Origin: JBGSWE01 sp049292975
GTDB taxonomy: Bacteria; Patescibacteriota; Saccharimonadia; Saccharimonadales; JACDBH01
DNA length: 48,641 nt
Assembly (NCBI GenBank): GCA_049292975.1
Contig: JBATRZ010000022.1
Coordinates: 1-48,641, forward strand
Direction: 5' to 3'
Under the pieces are notes generated by a model. That model was not told the DNA's origin. It saw only the letters and a list, made by a program, of their open reading frames with translations, and made no database searches. Shown one piece after another: positions 1 to 7,084 of this stretch. Made by a program: the position numbers and the translations under genes. The stretch's first letter is position 1. Every line of letters starts with the position of its first letter.

Positions 1-968
1 TGTACGAACAGTACAAAGATGTTCGTGATGTAGGCTTTAGTAGCAGTCGCGCTAAAGTCTCTAAAACCTGGAACACTAGAAAGTAAAACTACGAGTGGCG
101 AAAGTATCGCACCAACGTAAAGCGTGACGATACGCATGACATAATAAACCAGCAAAATTGTGGCAAGGACTAAAAAGACCACCATGATGAGTAGAGCCAC
201 AATACCTTGTCCGCCAGCCTGACTAACTACGGCTTTTAAGGCATCCCAGACTGAAAGCGAGTTGAATGCCGATTCAATTGCGCCGATCATAGCGTTGCTG
301 AGACTAATAATGAAGTCTATAGCGAATATTGAGACGTTCATGCCAAGGAAAGTTAAACCAAGCTTTGGAAGTAAGTGTTTAAACTCTAGTTCTTCAAAAC
401 CTAGAGATGCTGCACTCATAACGTGGAAACCAAGTAGTGCCACAACTAAAACAAATAAAGAGTTAGCAATACCTAGTACTGCTAACCACATTTTAAATAC
501 GCTCGGATTATCTGCCATGAGGGGAGTGCTGTGAGTAAAGTAATCTAGCGCACTGATAAATGGCTTGCCGGCAGTTTCTATAATTTTTTTGAATAAACCA
601 ACAATGGCTTTTAGCAAAACTTCTGTGAGTCCTGCGCCGTCATCGGCAGTATCTACAGGTGTGAGGCTTGGAATGTTTTCAAGGGTTGTTCCGCTACCGC
701 TCTGGTAGGCGTTACTTAGAATTGCGCTGATCGTACCCGCTGCTATTACAATCACGAGTCCAATCATTGCGTTTTTGAGCACCTTTTTAGCATGCTCGAG
801 TTTTTCAGGGCTACCCTTACTGGTCATGTAAGCGATACCGGCAGTCACTAGAAAGAATGCCGATACCACCCCAGCCAGACCAATAAGACTAACCATTATG
901 GGGCGTAAATAATTCTGAATATCTACGTTGGCCGTGGCTAGGTTCGTTAGGAACGCTAGCGCTCCCAT
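1..968 (-). CDS. VirB6/TrbL-like T4SS membrane protein with pilin-like N-terminus (3' end cut)
   Basis: Open for about 322 codons from ATG 968 to the window edge, so the C-terminus is missing. Residues 8-90 hold two hydrophobic helices around a YMTSKGSPEKLEHAKK turn, the same layout as the pilin encoded just upstream. Further long hydrophobic segments follow near residues 165-190 and 270-310, the last one ending in YYVMRIVTLYVGAVLSP, which is typical of multi-pass VirB6/TrbL-type inner-membrane channel proteins. The ATG directly follows the pilin TAA (TAAATG), so the two genes are cotranscribed and probably translationally coupled. VirB6 assignment is by architecture and neighbourhood, not by a diagnostic motif. 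Base composition is lower in GC than the housekeeping genes of the window. Confidence 0.65.
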   Translation of the reverse strand, partial: MGALAFLTNLATANVDIQNYLRPIMVSLIGLAGVVSAFFLVTAGIAYMTSKGSPEKLEHAKKVLKNAMIGLVIVIAAGTISAILSNAYQSGSGTTLENIPSLTPVDTADDGAGLTEVLLKAIVGLFKKIIETAGKPFISALDYFTHSTPLMADNPSVFKMWLAVLGIANSLFVLVVALLGFHVMSAASLGFEELEFKHLLPKLGLTFLGMNVSIFAIDFIISLSNAMIGAIESAFNSLSVWDALKAVVSQAGGQGIVALLIMVVFLVLATILLVYYVMRIVTLYVGAILSPLVVLLSSVPGFRDFSATATKAYITNIFVLFV

Positions 969-1313
969 TTAGCTACCGAAAGCCTTTCCGGCTATCTCAG
1001 AAATGATGTTGCTCAGCACAAAGGCGCCGATCGTAATTGCTAAACCTATGCCAGAGTAAAGCAGTGTTCGCTTTGACTTGTCTAGGTTCTCCGGGTTACC
1101 GGAACTTGTTATATACCCAAACCCACCGACAACAAAAAAGCCGGTCGCGATGAGACCGGCTAATCCTGCTACTACTTGGATGACGTTTCGGATAAAGTTT
1201 TCTACTTGTCCGACGCCTCCCGCAGTCTGCGCAAAAGCTGTGTCGGTGAGAATGAGTGGCAACCCAATCATCACCGCTAAGGCGACAATCTGGATCGATT
1301 TGTTTTTACTCAT
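969..1313 (-). CDS. T4SS-like pilin (VirB2/TrbC type)
   Basis: A 114-residue protein with a signal peptide (basic SKNK start, hydrophobic core, cleavage likely after TAFA) and two further hydrophobic helices (about residues 42-66 and 83-106) separated by a short polar loop GYITSSGNPENLDKSKR. This is the standard VirB2/TrbC pilin layout and matches the T4SS pilin family common in CPR genomes. ATG 1313 is preceded by a strong Shine-Dalgarno AAGGAGG 6 nt upstream. It is first in an operon with the VirB6-like gene. It may build a pilus or channel for conjugation, competence or host contact; no ATPase of such a system is inside the window. Confidence 0.75.
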   Translation of the reverse strand: MSKNKSIQIVALAVMIGLPLILTDTAFAQTAGGVGQVENFIRNVIQVVAGLAGLIATGFFVVGGFGYITSSGNPENLDKSKRTLLYSGIGLAITIGAFVLSNIISEIAGKAFGS

Positions 1314-1385
1314 TCAAACCTCCTTGTAAGCAAAACATACCACAAGTGTTTGACATATAGCAAATATATTATTTAATACATAAGC

Positions 1386-1414
1386 ATTATGTACGAACTC
1401 CTGTAGTTAGACAA
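1386..1414 (-). promoter_or_regulatory. Promoter of the pilin operon
   Basis: On the minus strand a -35 TTGTCT (1409-1414) and a -10 CATAAT (1386-1391) are separated by 17 bp and lie about 70 bp upstream of the pilin start. A divergent plus-strand promoter for the XRE gene overlaps the same 130 bp gap, so the regulator could control both. Confidence 0.5.
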
Positions 1415-1432
1415 CAGAGGTAATTGAGAGTA

Positions 1433-1438
1433 TATTAT
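1433..1438 (+). promoter_or_regulatory. -10 box of a leaderless promoter (XRE gene)
   Basis: TATTAT ends 6 nt before ATG 1445, which puts the expected transcription start on the A of the start codon. No Shine-Dalgarno precedes the gene. A separate TTGACA lies farther upstream at 1350-1355, but no good -10 box is spaced from it. Confidence 0.5.
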
Positions 1439-1444
1439 AGATAA

Positions 1445-1651
1445 ATGAGCACCGAACAAACCATAGCTAAAAACCTACGTGAACTCCGTAAATCTAAACA
1501 TATGACACAAACCGAGGTTGCGCAGAAGGCGAAAATTAGTACTAATCACTACGCTAAGATTGAGCGAGGCGAGGTTATAGCTACGATAACTACACTGGAA
1601 AGAATTATAAAAAGTCTTGGAGCTAAATCGTCTGACGTTTTGCCGTTTTAA
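1445..1651 (+). CDS. XRE/HTH_3 family transcriptional regulator
   Basis: A 68-residue protein made of one Cro/C1-type helix-turn-helix: LRELRKSKHMTQTEVAQKA is the first helix pair, followed by ISTNHYAKIERGEV and a final helix ending in LGAKSSDVLPF. The length equals a minimal XRE DNA-binding domain, and no second domain is present. It is transcribed divergently from the pilin operon and convergently with the small ORF at 1648, whose end it overlaps by 4 bp. It is a plausible local repressor of the T4SS-like operon; this is inferred only from position. Confidence 0.85.
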   Translation: MSTEQTIAKNLRELRKSKHMTQTEVAQKAKISTNHYAKIERGEVIATITTLERIIKSLGAKSSDVLPF

Positions 1652-1872
1652 GACTTGTTATTAGATTCTAGTGCTTGCTCTATTTCTTCATCAGTCAGTA
1701 CCCCGGAGTTGACTATATTAAATGCCTTATCCTGCATTTGCTCGAGAAGTTGAACTGCATAATCTCTGTCGGCGTTTTCGGGACTATGAATAGTGAGGTA
1801 ATTTAAAACCTTCTGTATATCTACTTCGGTGAATTCATAGTTGCTCATATCTATCTGAATTATATCATCCAT
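1648..1872 (-). CDS. Small acidic hypothetical protein (74 aa)
   Basis: A 74-residue acidic protein, predicted mostly helical, with no motif I recognise. Its start lies 1 nt after the stop of the phospholipase D-like gene, so it is the last gene of the minus-strand group 2472-1648. A weak AAGGTG ribosome-binding site sits in the end of the preceding gene. Its 3' end overlaps the XRE stop codon. The tight spacing supports a real gene that may act with the PLD protein, for example as an inhibitor or partner; there is no direct evidence for that. Confidence 0.6.
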   Translation of the reverse strand: MDDIIQIDMSNYEFTEVDIQKVLNYLTIHSPENADRDYAVQLLEQMQDKAFNIVNSGVLTDEEIEQALESNNKS

Positions 1873-1873
1873 A

Positions 1874-2353
1874 CTACACCTTTAGTTTAAGTAACTTGGT
1901 TACATATCTGACTTGAGTCTCGCAAACAGTACGCCTCATAAGTTCAAGACTTTCATTTTGTGAGAATATATTTAGACTACCTTCCCATAAGACAGCATTA
2001 TCTATAATCGCAATCTTTCGGTGGCGCATATCATCGCACAAATAGACTCTCGCGCCTGCATCCTTCAGTATCCTGCAGGCAATCCAACTTTGTGACTCTA
2101 GATTCGACGTGTGGTGAGAAGGATGGCGGGTATATATCGTGATCTTTATACCTTGATTAACTTTTCTTGTGATTAGTTTCGCAAACTGTAGAGCACGTCG
2201 TTCGGTGAGATAGGGGCTTTCAACGATTACCGAACTGTGTGCGCTATTTATATCGCTAGCAAATGCATCATAGAATCGTTGTTCATCGAAAAGAATGCTG
2301 TCATGGGAGTCAGGCAGAGTTTTATAACGTCTAGATGTAAGTGGCCACTTCAT
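1874..2353 (-). CDS. Phospholipase D-like (single HKD) protein
   Basis: A 159-residue protein with one HKD signature: HRKIAIID (H-x-K-x4-D), then GSLNIFSQNE, the usual G-S-x-N follow-up of the PLD superfamily. An N-terminal region with VIVESPYLTERRALQFAKL forms the first half of the fold. Proteins with one HKD motif act as dimers and cut phosphodiester bonds of DNA or lipids (Nuc-like nucleases, restriction and defence proteins, transfer-region nucleases). There is no signal peptide, so a cytoplasmic nucleic-acid role is more likely than a secreted lipase. The start overlaps a 40-codon ORF by ATGA. Confidence 0.75.
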   Translation of the reverse strand: MKWPLTSRRYKTLPDSHDSILFDEQRFYDAFASDINSAHSSVIVESPYLTERRALQFAKLITRKVNQGIKITIYTRHPSHHTSNLESQSWIACRILKDAGARVYLCDDMRHRKIAIIDNAVLWEGSLNIFSQNESLELMRRTVCETQVRYVTKLLKLKV

Positions 2354-2472
2354 TTTGAATACCTCTCGGGGCTATAACCAACGCCATCTTTATCTATCTC
2401 TATACCAAGCTCCTCTAGCTTGCTATCAAGTGCTACAATACTATCGTATAAAGTGTTCCTCCCTGGTTGCAT
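2350..2472 (-). CDS. Possible 40-aa small protein, first in the PLD operon
   Basis: ATG 2472 opens a 40-codon reading frame (MQPGRNTLYDSIVALDSKLE at its start) whose TGA overlaps the PLD start codon as ATGA. The helix-forming composition and the coupling support translation. No family is recognised. It begins just inside a strong bidirectional hairpin, so it marks the 5' edge of this operon. Confidence 0.45.
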   Translation of the reverse strand: MQPGRNTLYDSIVALDSKLEELGIEIDKDGVGYSPERYSK

Positions 2473-2480
2473 ATGGCTCA

Positions 2481-2520
2481 CCAAGAAAAAAGACTATCTT
2501 TGGATAGTCTTTTTTCTTGG
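2481..2520. terminator. Perfect 18-bp hairpin, probable bidirectional terminator
   Basis: Arms CCAAGAAAAAAGACTATC (2481-2498) and its exact complement (2503-2520) enclose a TTTG loop. Each arm gives a run of six T on one strand and A on the other, so it could end transcription from either side. It separates the accessory minus-strand operon from the structured region on its right. Confidence 0.6.
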
Positions 2521-2930
2521 CTGAAACGAGGGAGTCGAACGGGAGTGCCGGGGGCACTCCCCGAACCCCGCCCGTGATATGCCAGCGGCATGTCTAAGGG
2601 TGGCCGTAGCAAAGCTAATTTTTGCTTTGCCCGGACAGGCGATTCCCCTCGGGATCACCAATTTTAGTAAATTAAGCGGAGTTCGCTAATTCTAAGAAAT
2701 TTAGCATTAATTTCTTAGAATTATAGGCAGATGCCGAGCCGAATAATCGGCCCGGCCAGAAGCTATAACGGCTTGGCTAGTAATTTTCTAGCCAAACGGC
2801 TTTTGTCCATGAACCCGAGAATATTTTTTCTCGGCGTGAGGGAGTATATTCTCCGTGGGTCACCAAGTTTAGTAAAAACAGAGGAAAAAATATGGTTTTT
2901 GGTGTTTAAAAACAAACCATAAGCGTATAC
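2521..2930. other. Hairpin-rich intergenic region without a clear gene
   Basis: This stretch holds at least seven hairpins. Clear ones are GGGAGTGCC/GGCACTCCC near 2541, GCAAAGC/GCTTTGC near 2620, a 13-bp AT-rich stem (2688-2700 with 2710-2722), TTGGCTAG/CTAGCCAA (2773-2780 with 2788-2795), CCGAGAA/TTCTCGG (2815-2834) and ATGGTTT/AAACCAT near 2892. The short sequence TCACCAA-TTTAGTAAA occurs twice (about 2656 and 2864), each time after a GC-rich stem, giving two blocks with the same right end. Blocks look like tRNA 3' ends, but no complete cloverleaf can be folded. A 63-codon ORF here (2731-2922) runs through the hairpins and is not convincing. Confidence 0.5.
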
Positions 2931-2943
2931 ACTGGGTGTAAAT

Positions 2944-3057
2944 ATGAATCCCGTTAGACCCCAAAAGACATCTTATTGTTTTTGCACGGCTGAAAAGCTC
3001 GGGCGCGTCCAGTTCTCTGTTAATGCTCATGGGTTTCAGCGGAGTCTAACTGGATGA
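2944..3057 (+). CDS. Possible leader ORF of pyk (37 aa, starts MNPV)
   Basis: ATG 2944 opens a 37-codon frame whose TGA overlaps the pyk start codon (ATGA). Its first 11 nt, ATGAATCCCGT, recur exactly at the start of another leader ORF at 31061. CCCGTTAGAC (2950-2959) can pair with GTCTAACTGG (3044-3053) immediately before the pyk ATG (9 of 10 bp). Translation of the leader would open this stem. The peptide itself is not recognised, and function as a coupled leader is an inference. Confidence 0.35.
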   Translation: MNPVRPQKTSYCFCTAEKLGRVQFSVNAHGFQRSLTG

Positions 3058-4502
3058 ACATGATGACGCACAGGGTGCCGGTTGTGCCGCTGGAACGGTA
3101 TAAGCGTACGAAGATAATTGCTACGGTTGGTCCGGCTACAGACAGCTACGAAGCAGTCCTGGAGATGATAAAGGCTGGTGCTAACGGCCTGCGTCTGAAC
3201 TTTAGCCACGGCACGCACGAGGAACACGCAAGGCATATCAAGTGGATACGCAGGGCCAGCAAGGAATACGGCAAGCCGGTGGCTATTATCCAGGACCTGC
3301 AGGGGCCCAAGATCCGCCTGGGCGACTTTGAAGGCATCATTAACGTGCTTGAAGGCCAATCCATCCGTTTGAGCTACAAAGCAGATTATGAAGAAACAGG
3401 CATTATACCCATCCAGTATGACCTGAGCAAAAAGGTCAAGCGGGGTGAGCGCCTGTATATGTATGACGGCAAAGTCCGCACCACGGTTACCAGTATCAAG
3501 GACGGCATCCTTAGCGTCCGTATCGAGAACGACGGCATCCTAATCAAGCGCAAAGGAATTAATTTGCCAGACACCGATTTTGGCGGCGATGTCATAACCC
3601 GCAAAGACCGCGAAGACCTGGCCTTTGGCTCGACCCAGGATATTGACTATGTGGCCCAGAGCTTTGTACAGACGGCCGATGATATCAAGGCTCTGCGCCG
3701 GATTATGAAGAACCTTAATATGTCCAGGGCGCGCATTATCGTCAAGTTTGAGACCCGCTCGGCTGTTAGCCACATGGAAGAGATAGTCCAAGAGACAGAC
3801 AGTATTATGATAGCCCGCGGCGACCTATCGGTTGAGACACCTACCGAGAGCGTGCCGATTATCCAGCGCCAGCTGATCGGCCTGGGCATCAAGTACGCCA
3901 AGCCAACCATTGTAGCGACGCAGATGCTGTTCAGTATGACCGAAGCGCCCGAACCTACCCGGGCTGAAGTGTCCGATATTGCCACAGCTGTGCTGGTAGG
4001 GGCAGACTGCGTAATGCTATCTGACGAAACAGCCAGCGGCCGGTATCCTATCAAGGCGGTCGAAGTCATGAAGCGCGTCATCTTGTATACCGAGCAGAAT
4101 GCTCCCCTTAAAGCTGTGTTCGTGAACGAAAGCGCAGTGGCGGCAAAATCACGGCAAGAGGCAATCTCGGCGGCTGTAATCGGCCTGGCCAAGACCATCC
4201 GCGCTAATGCAGTCGTAGCCGAGACCAAATCCGGCGCAACCGCCTTGCAGATCGCGGCCCAGCGCTCAGAGCTGCCGCTAATCGCTGTGACAAGCGATGA
4301 CCGGGTGGCGCAGCAACTGGCCATTGTCTATAGCTGCAAGTCATATGTCCGGCCGGATGACAAACTGGCGGCTACCAAGCTGACCAACTGGCTGCGCAGC
4401 CACAAGGTATTGAGCACCGGTAACATTATTGTCAGTTGCTCGGGCCAGTATCCTGGCGTTGTGGGTACGACGGATACCATCAAAGTAAGAGTGTTGGAAT
4501 AG
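3054..4502 (+). CDS. pyk: Pyruvate kinase
   Basis: Transfers phosphate from phosphoenolpyruvate to ADP, the last ATP-forming step of glycolysis; cytoplasmic. Of 482 residues, the N-terminus KRTKIIATVGPATDSYE, the substrate-loop IIQDLQGPKIRLG, the B-domain region about residues 90-180, MIARGDLSVE and ATQMLFSMTEAPEPTRAEVSD are all standard. The catalytic-lysine strand reads IVKFETRSAV, where most enzymes have K-I-E, so Phe replaces Ile. SDETASGRYPIKAV matches the usual SGETA block with Asp for Gly. A C-terminal allosteric-type domain is present. Start ATG 3054 has GGAG 10 nt upstream and overlaps the leader ORF stop. It is the first of three glycolytic genes. Confidence 0.97.
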   Translation: MNMMTHRVPVVPLERYKRTKIIATVGPATDSYEAVLEMIKAGANGLRLNFSHGTHEEHARHIKWIRRASKEYGKPVAIIQDLQGPKIRLGDFEGIINVLEGQSIRLSYKADYEETGIIPIQYDLSKKVKRGERLYMYDGKVRTTVTSIKDGILSVRIENDGILIKRKGINLPDTDFGGDVITRKDREDLAFGSTQDIDYVAQSFVQTADDIKALRRIMKNLNMSRARIIVKFETRSAVSHMEEIVQETDSIMIARGDLSVETPTESVPIIQRQLIGLGIKYAKPTIVATQMLFSMTEAPEPTRAEVSDIATAVLVGADCVMLSDETASGRYPIKAVEVMKRVILYTEQNAPLKAVFVNESAVAAKSRQEAISAAVIGLAKTIRANAVVAETKSGATALQIAAQRSELPLIAVTSDDRVAQQLAIVYSCKSYVRPDDKLAATKLTNWLRSHKVLSTGNIIVSCSGQYPGVVGTTDTIKVRVLE

Positions 4503-4513
4503 TGCGCAGACAA

Positions 4514-4621
4514 TTTTTGGAGCGGTAATCCGTCCTAAACCGAGGACATTCTTCCATCGTATGTACAATACGCTTCCAGAATGGAAGCCTCGCCTTAGGA
4601 CGGATTACCCTTGGCCAAAAA
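4514..4621. repeat. Nested palindrome between pyk and pgk
   Basis: TTTTTGG (4514-4520) pairs with CCAAAAA (4615-4621). Inside it GGTAATCCGTCCTAA (4524-4538) pairs exactly with its complement at 4595-4609, then CGAGG/CCTCG, CTTCCAT/ATGGAAG and the small hairpin CGTAT-GTACA-ATACG (4558-4572). About 35 bp can pair in total. The A-rich right end could act as a terminator on the minus strand and the T-run on the left on the other; a role as terminator or mRNA-end stabiliser of pyk is inferred. Confidence 0.75.
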
Positions 4622-4709
4622 TCACTGCTTAACATTGGTATAAAGCTTGTGGTTTTTGATTTTTCTCTGTAGATTTAATATAAATAGCTAATAGTTTAGG
4701 TGGGATTTA

Positions 4710-6002
4710 ATGGCATTTTATAAGAAGACCGTGCGCGATATCGACCTTAACGGCAAGCGTGTCCTGATGCGGGTTGATTACAACGTGCCGCTGGAAGACG
4801 GCAAGGTAGGCAGCGATTACCGCTTAAACATGAATATTCCCACCATTGAATACCTGCTGGGCCAGGGCTGTTCTATCGTAATCTTGTCGCACTTAGGCCG
4901 GCCGGAAGGCAAGCCAGACCCGAAGTATTCGCTGGCTCCGGTGGCGGCGCGCCTGGGCGAGCTTTTGGAGCGCGAAGTACAATTTGCCGATGATTGTATA
5001 GGTTCTGCGGCAACCGGAATGGTTAATGCGCTGAAGCCGGGTGATATCCTGGTATTGGAAAACGTGCGCTTCCATCCTGAAGAAGAGGCCAATGACGAGG
5101 CTTTTGCTCGTAAGCTGGCCGCCCATGGCGAGGTGTTCGTGCAGGATGCCTTTGGCGTGGTGCACCACGGTGCTGTCTCGGTATCCGAAATCCCAAAGCA
5201 TCTGCCCAGTGTTGCCGGCCTGCTGCTGGAGCGCGAAGTAGATACGATAACTAATGTCATGGAGGCACCCCAGCGTCCGCTGATGGCTATCATCGGCGGC
5301 GCCAAGATTTTTGACAAGATCAAGGTGCTGGACCGGTTTATCGATATTGCTGACTTTATCGCAATCGGCGGTGCTATGGCCAATACCTTCTTGCTGGCGC
5401 TAGGCATCGAGACGGGCAAGAGCCTGGCCGAACCGGATGACGTGCCTATTGCCAGGGAAATCATCGAAAAAGCCAAAGAAAAGGCCGCCAAGCAACCCTT
5501 TGTGTTATACCTGCCGCAGGACGGCGTGGTAGCGGCTGATCTTGATGATCCAAGCAGCACGCGCATTGTGGATTGGGATGCGCACGTTATTGCCGATATC
5601 GAGGCCTATCCCCGCCGTCCTGAAAAACGGGCCAGCCTGGTGGCGGCTGACGAGCTTATTCTGGATATCGGGCCTTTTAGCGGGTCGTTTATCGCCGGCG
5701 GCATACAGCTGGCCAACACCGTGGTCTGGAATGGCACCATGGGCGTGACCGAGACGCCTGGACGCAACAATGATCCGGTAGGTCCTTTCTCGCACGGCAC
5801 CGAGCTGGTGGTAGAGGTCCTGCTGGGCCATTTTGGCCACAAGCCATTTACGGTGGTGGGCGGCGGCGACACGGTGTCTTATGTAGAGGGCAGGGGCCTT
5901 AACAAAGCCTTCAACCATGTCTCAACAGGCGGCGGCGCCAGCCTAGAGCTAATGGAAGGCAAAAAACTGCCGGGCGTGGAAGCTTTGATGGATAAGGAGT
6001 AG
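4710..6002 (+). CDS. pgk: Phosphoglycerate kinase
   Basis: Converts 1,3-bisphosphoglycerate and ADP to 3-phosphoglycerate and ATP in the cytoplasm. The N-domain shows RVDYNVPLEDG, SHLGRPEGKPDP and ENVRFHPEEE; the C-domain shows GGAKIFDKIKVL, the hinge and WNGTMGVTE, and the nucleotide loop GGGDTVSYVEG with STGGGASLELMEGKKLPGV at the end. At 430 residues it is some 30 longer than typical enzymes (about 395), mostly from an extra acidic segment near residues 270-310. AGGTGGG lies 6 nt before ATG 4710, and an AATATAAATA stretch about 35 bp upstream is a fair -10 box. Confidence 0.97.
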   Translation: MAFYKKTVRDIDLNGKRVLMRVDYNVPLEDGKVGSDYRLNMNIPTIEYLLGQGCSIVILSHLGRPEGKPDPKYSLAPVAARLGELLEREVQFADDCIGSAATGMVNALKPGDILVLENVRFHPEEEANDEAFARKLAAHGEVFVQDAFGVVHHGAVSVSEIPKHLPSVAGLLLEREVDTITNVMEAPQRPLMAIIGGAKIFDKIKVLDRFIDIADFIAIGGAMANTFLLALGIETGKSLAEPDDVPIAREIIEKAKEKAAKQPFVLYLPQDGVVAADLDDPSSTRIVDWDAHVIADIEAYPRRPEKRASLVAADELILDIGPFSGSFIAGGIQLANTVVWNGTMGVTETPGRNNDPVGPFSHGTELVVEVLLGHFGHKPFTVVGGGDTVSYVEGRGLNKAFNHVSTGGGASLELMEGKKLPGVEALMDKE

Positions 6003-6013
6003 TTACCATTTGG

Positions 6014-6103
6014 CAATTTACATTTCAAAGTAATTTATCAATTAACATCTGGCAAAAGCTAAGCCGCAATATGAATTTAAAAATGTTAAATTAATGTAAA
6101 TTG
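6014..6103. repeat. AT-rich nested palindrome between pgk and tpiA
   Basis: CAATTTACATT (6014-6024) pairs exactly with 6093-6103 and encloses TTAACAT (6042-6048) pairing with ATGTTAA (6083-6089). It has the same nested form as the other intergenic palindromes here but a very different base composition. No gene is present in 6003-6150. Confidence 0.6.
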
Positions 6104-6150
6104 AAAAATGTAAAATGTGAATTTAAAGTGATAAACTAAGCATAAACAAT

Positions 6151-6306
6151 ATGACAAGAAGAAAGCTCATCGTCGGCAACTGGAAGATGCATATAAGCGC
6201 TATCGCTTATGAGCGGGGATATTCCCCGCTCATCGCGCGGGGCGCGGGCAAAGCCCGACGCTCCGGCTGCTCACCCCTGCTCGTGACGGGAGGTAATTGT
6301 GCGTAG
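6151..6306 (+). pseudogene. Duplicated 5' end of tpiA (51-codon ORF)
   Basis: ATG 6151 starts MTRRKLIVGNWKMH, the canonical triosephosphate isomerase N-terminus, then leaves the family and stops at TAG 6304-6306, overlapping the real tpiA start. A perfect 33-bp direct repeat (6160-6192 and 6305-6337) encodes the shared part. The 112 bp between the copies contain a hairpin with arms ATGAGCGGGGA and its complement. Recombination between the copies would delete 145 bp and join ATG 6151 in frame to the rest of tpiA. The second copy has gained its own GGGAGG ribosome-binding site. It may be a relic of a palindrome insertion or a working leader ORF. Confidence 0.8.
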
Positions 6307-7084
6307 AAAGCTCATCGTCGGCAACTGGAAGATGCATCTTAATACGATGCAGGCCAGTATTCTGGTTCACCGCTTGCAGGAACGCGTCCGTATTTACCGT
6401 GATGTTGAGGTTGTGCTGGCGCCCAGCATGCTGGTGCTGCAGCCGCTGAGCCTGCAGATAGACCGCCGCAAGTTCCGCCTGGCTGCCCAGAACGCCTACC
6501 ACAAAGACGCTGGTGCCTACACCGGCGAAGTTAGCTTTACGATGCTGCGCGATCTTGCCCACTATGTCATCATCGGCCATTCGGAGCGCCGCATCTACTT
6601 CGGCGAGACCCTGCCCGATGTACGCGAAAAAGTTACCGCCTGCGTCCGTAACGGCATTACCCCTATTTTGTGCGTGGGCGAAACCAAGCAAGAGCGCCTG
6701 GCTAAATATTCCAAGCGTGTCGTGCATGACCAAGTTGTGACTGCCCTGCGTAACCTTACCGCTGACGAGGTCGCGAACATCGTTATAGCTTACGAGCCAG
6801 TCTGGGCCATTAGTACCTTTGGCGGCGAGTTGGCAACGCCCGGGCAAGCCAAAGAAATGATGGATTACGTGCGTTTGCAAGTGGCGGAGCTGTACGGCAA
6901 AAAGACCGCCGGCAAAGTACGCGTGCTGTACGGCGGCAGCGTAGACGACCAGATTGCCCGCGGTTACTTGGAGCTTGAAGGTTGCGACGGTGCCCTGGTT
7001 GGCGGCGCCAGCATCAATTACCATAAGTTTTCATCTGTCATAGATACCGCCTACCGTCTGAACCGAGAACAAGGGAACAGCTGA
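6299..7084 (+). CDS. tpiA: Triosephosphate isomerase
   Basis: Interconverts dihydroxyacetone phosphate and glyceraldehyde 3-phosphate. The 261-residue TIM barrel keeps GNWKMH (Asn/Lys of the active site), the histidine block IIGHSERRIYFGET, the catalytic glutamate in AYEPVWAI and the phosphate loop VLYGGSVD with GALVGGASI. The mobile lid is unusual: after AYEPVWAI it reads STFGGELATP in place of the common GTGKTATP, about two residues longer. GTG 6299 is chosen because GGGAGG lies 7 nt upstream; an older ATG start exists in the duplicated copy at 6151. The TGA overlaps the next start by 1 nt. Confidence 0.96.
   Translation: MRRKLIVGNWKMHLNTMQASILVHRLQERVRIYRDVEVVLAPSMLVLQPLSLQIDRRKFRLAAQNAYHKDAGAYTGEVSFTMLRDLAHYVIIGHSERRIYFGETLPDVREKVTACVRNGITPILCVGETKQERLAKYSKRVVHDQVVTALRNLTADEVANIVIAYEPVWAISTFGGELATPGQAKEMMDYVRLQVAELYGKKTAGKVRVLYGGSVDDQIARGYLELEGCDGALVGGASINYHKFSSVIDTAYRLNREQGNS

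Noticed and set aside
2519..2872. A second tmRNA or tRNA genes in the hairpin region, suggested by GGCTGAAACGAGGGAGTCGAAC and by CCA-like ends
   Set aside because: The proposed 5' and 3' ends do not pair into an acceptor stem, T stems do not close and no tag-like frame exists; the real tmRNA is at 14681-15076.
2731..2922. 63-codon plus-strand ORF
   Set aside because: It consists of the arms and loops of three hairpins and has no start signal.
6230..7024. 264-codon minus-strand ORF opposite tpiA
   Set aside because: tpiA has all active-site motifs on the plus strand; the reverse frame has none.
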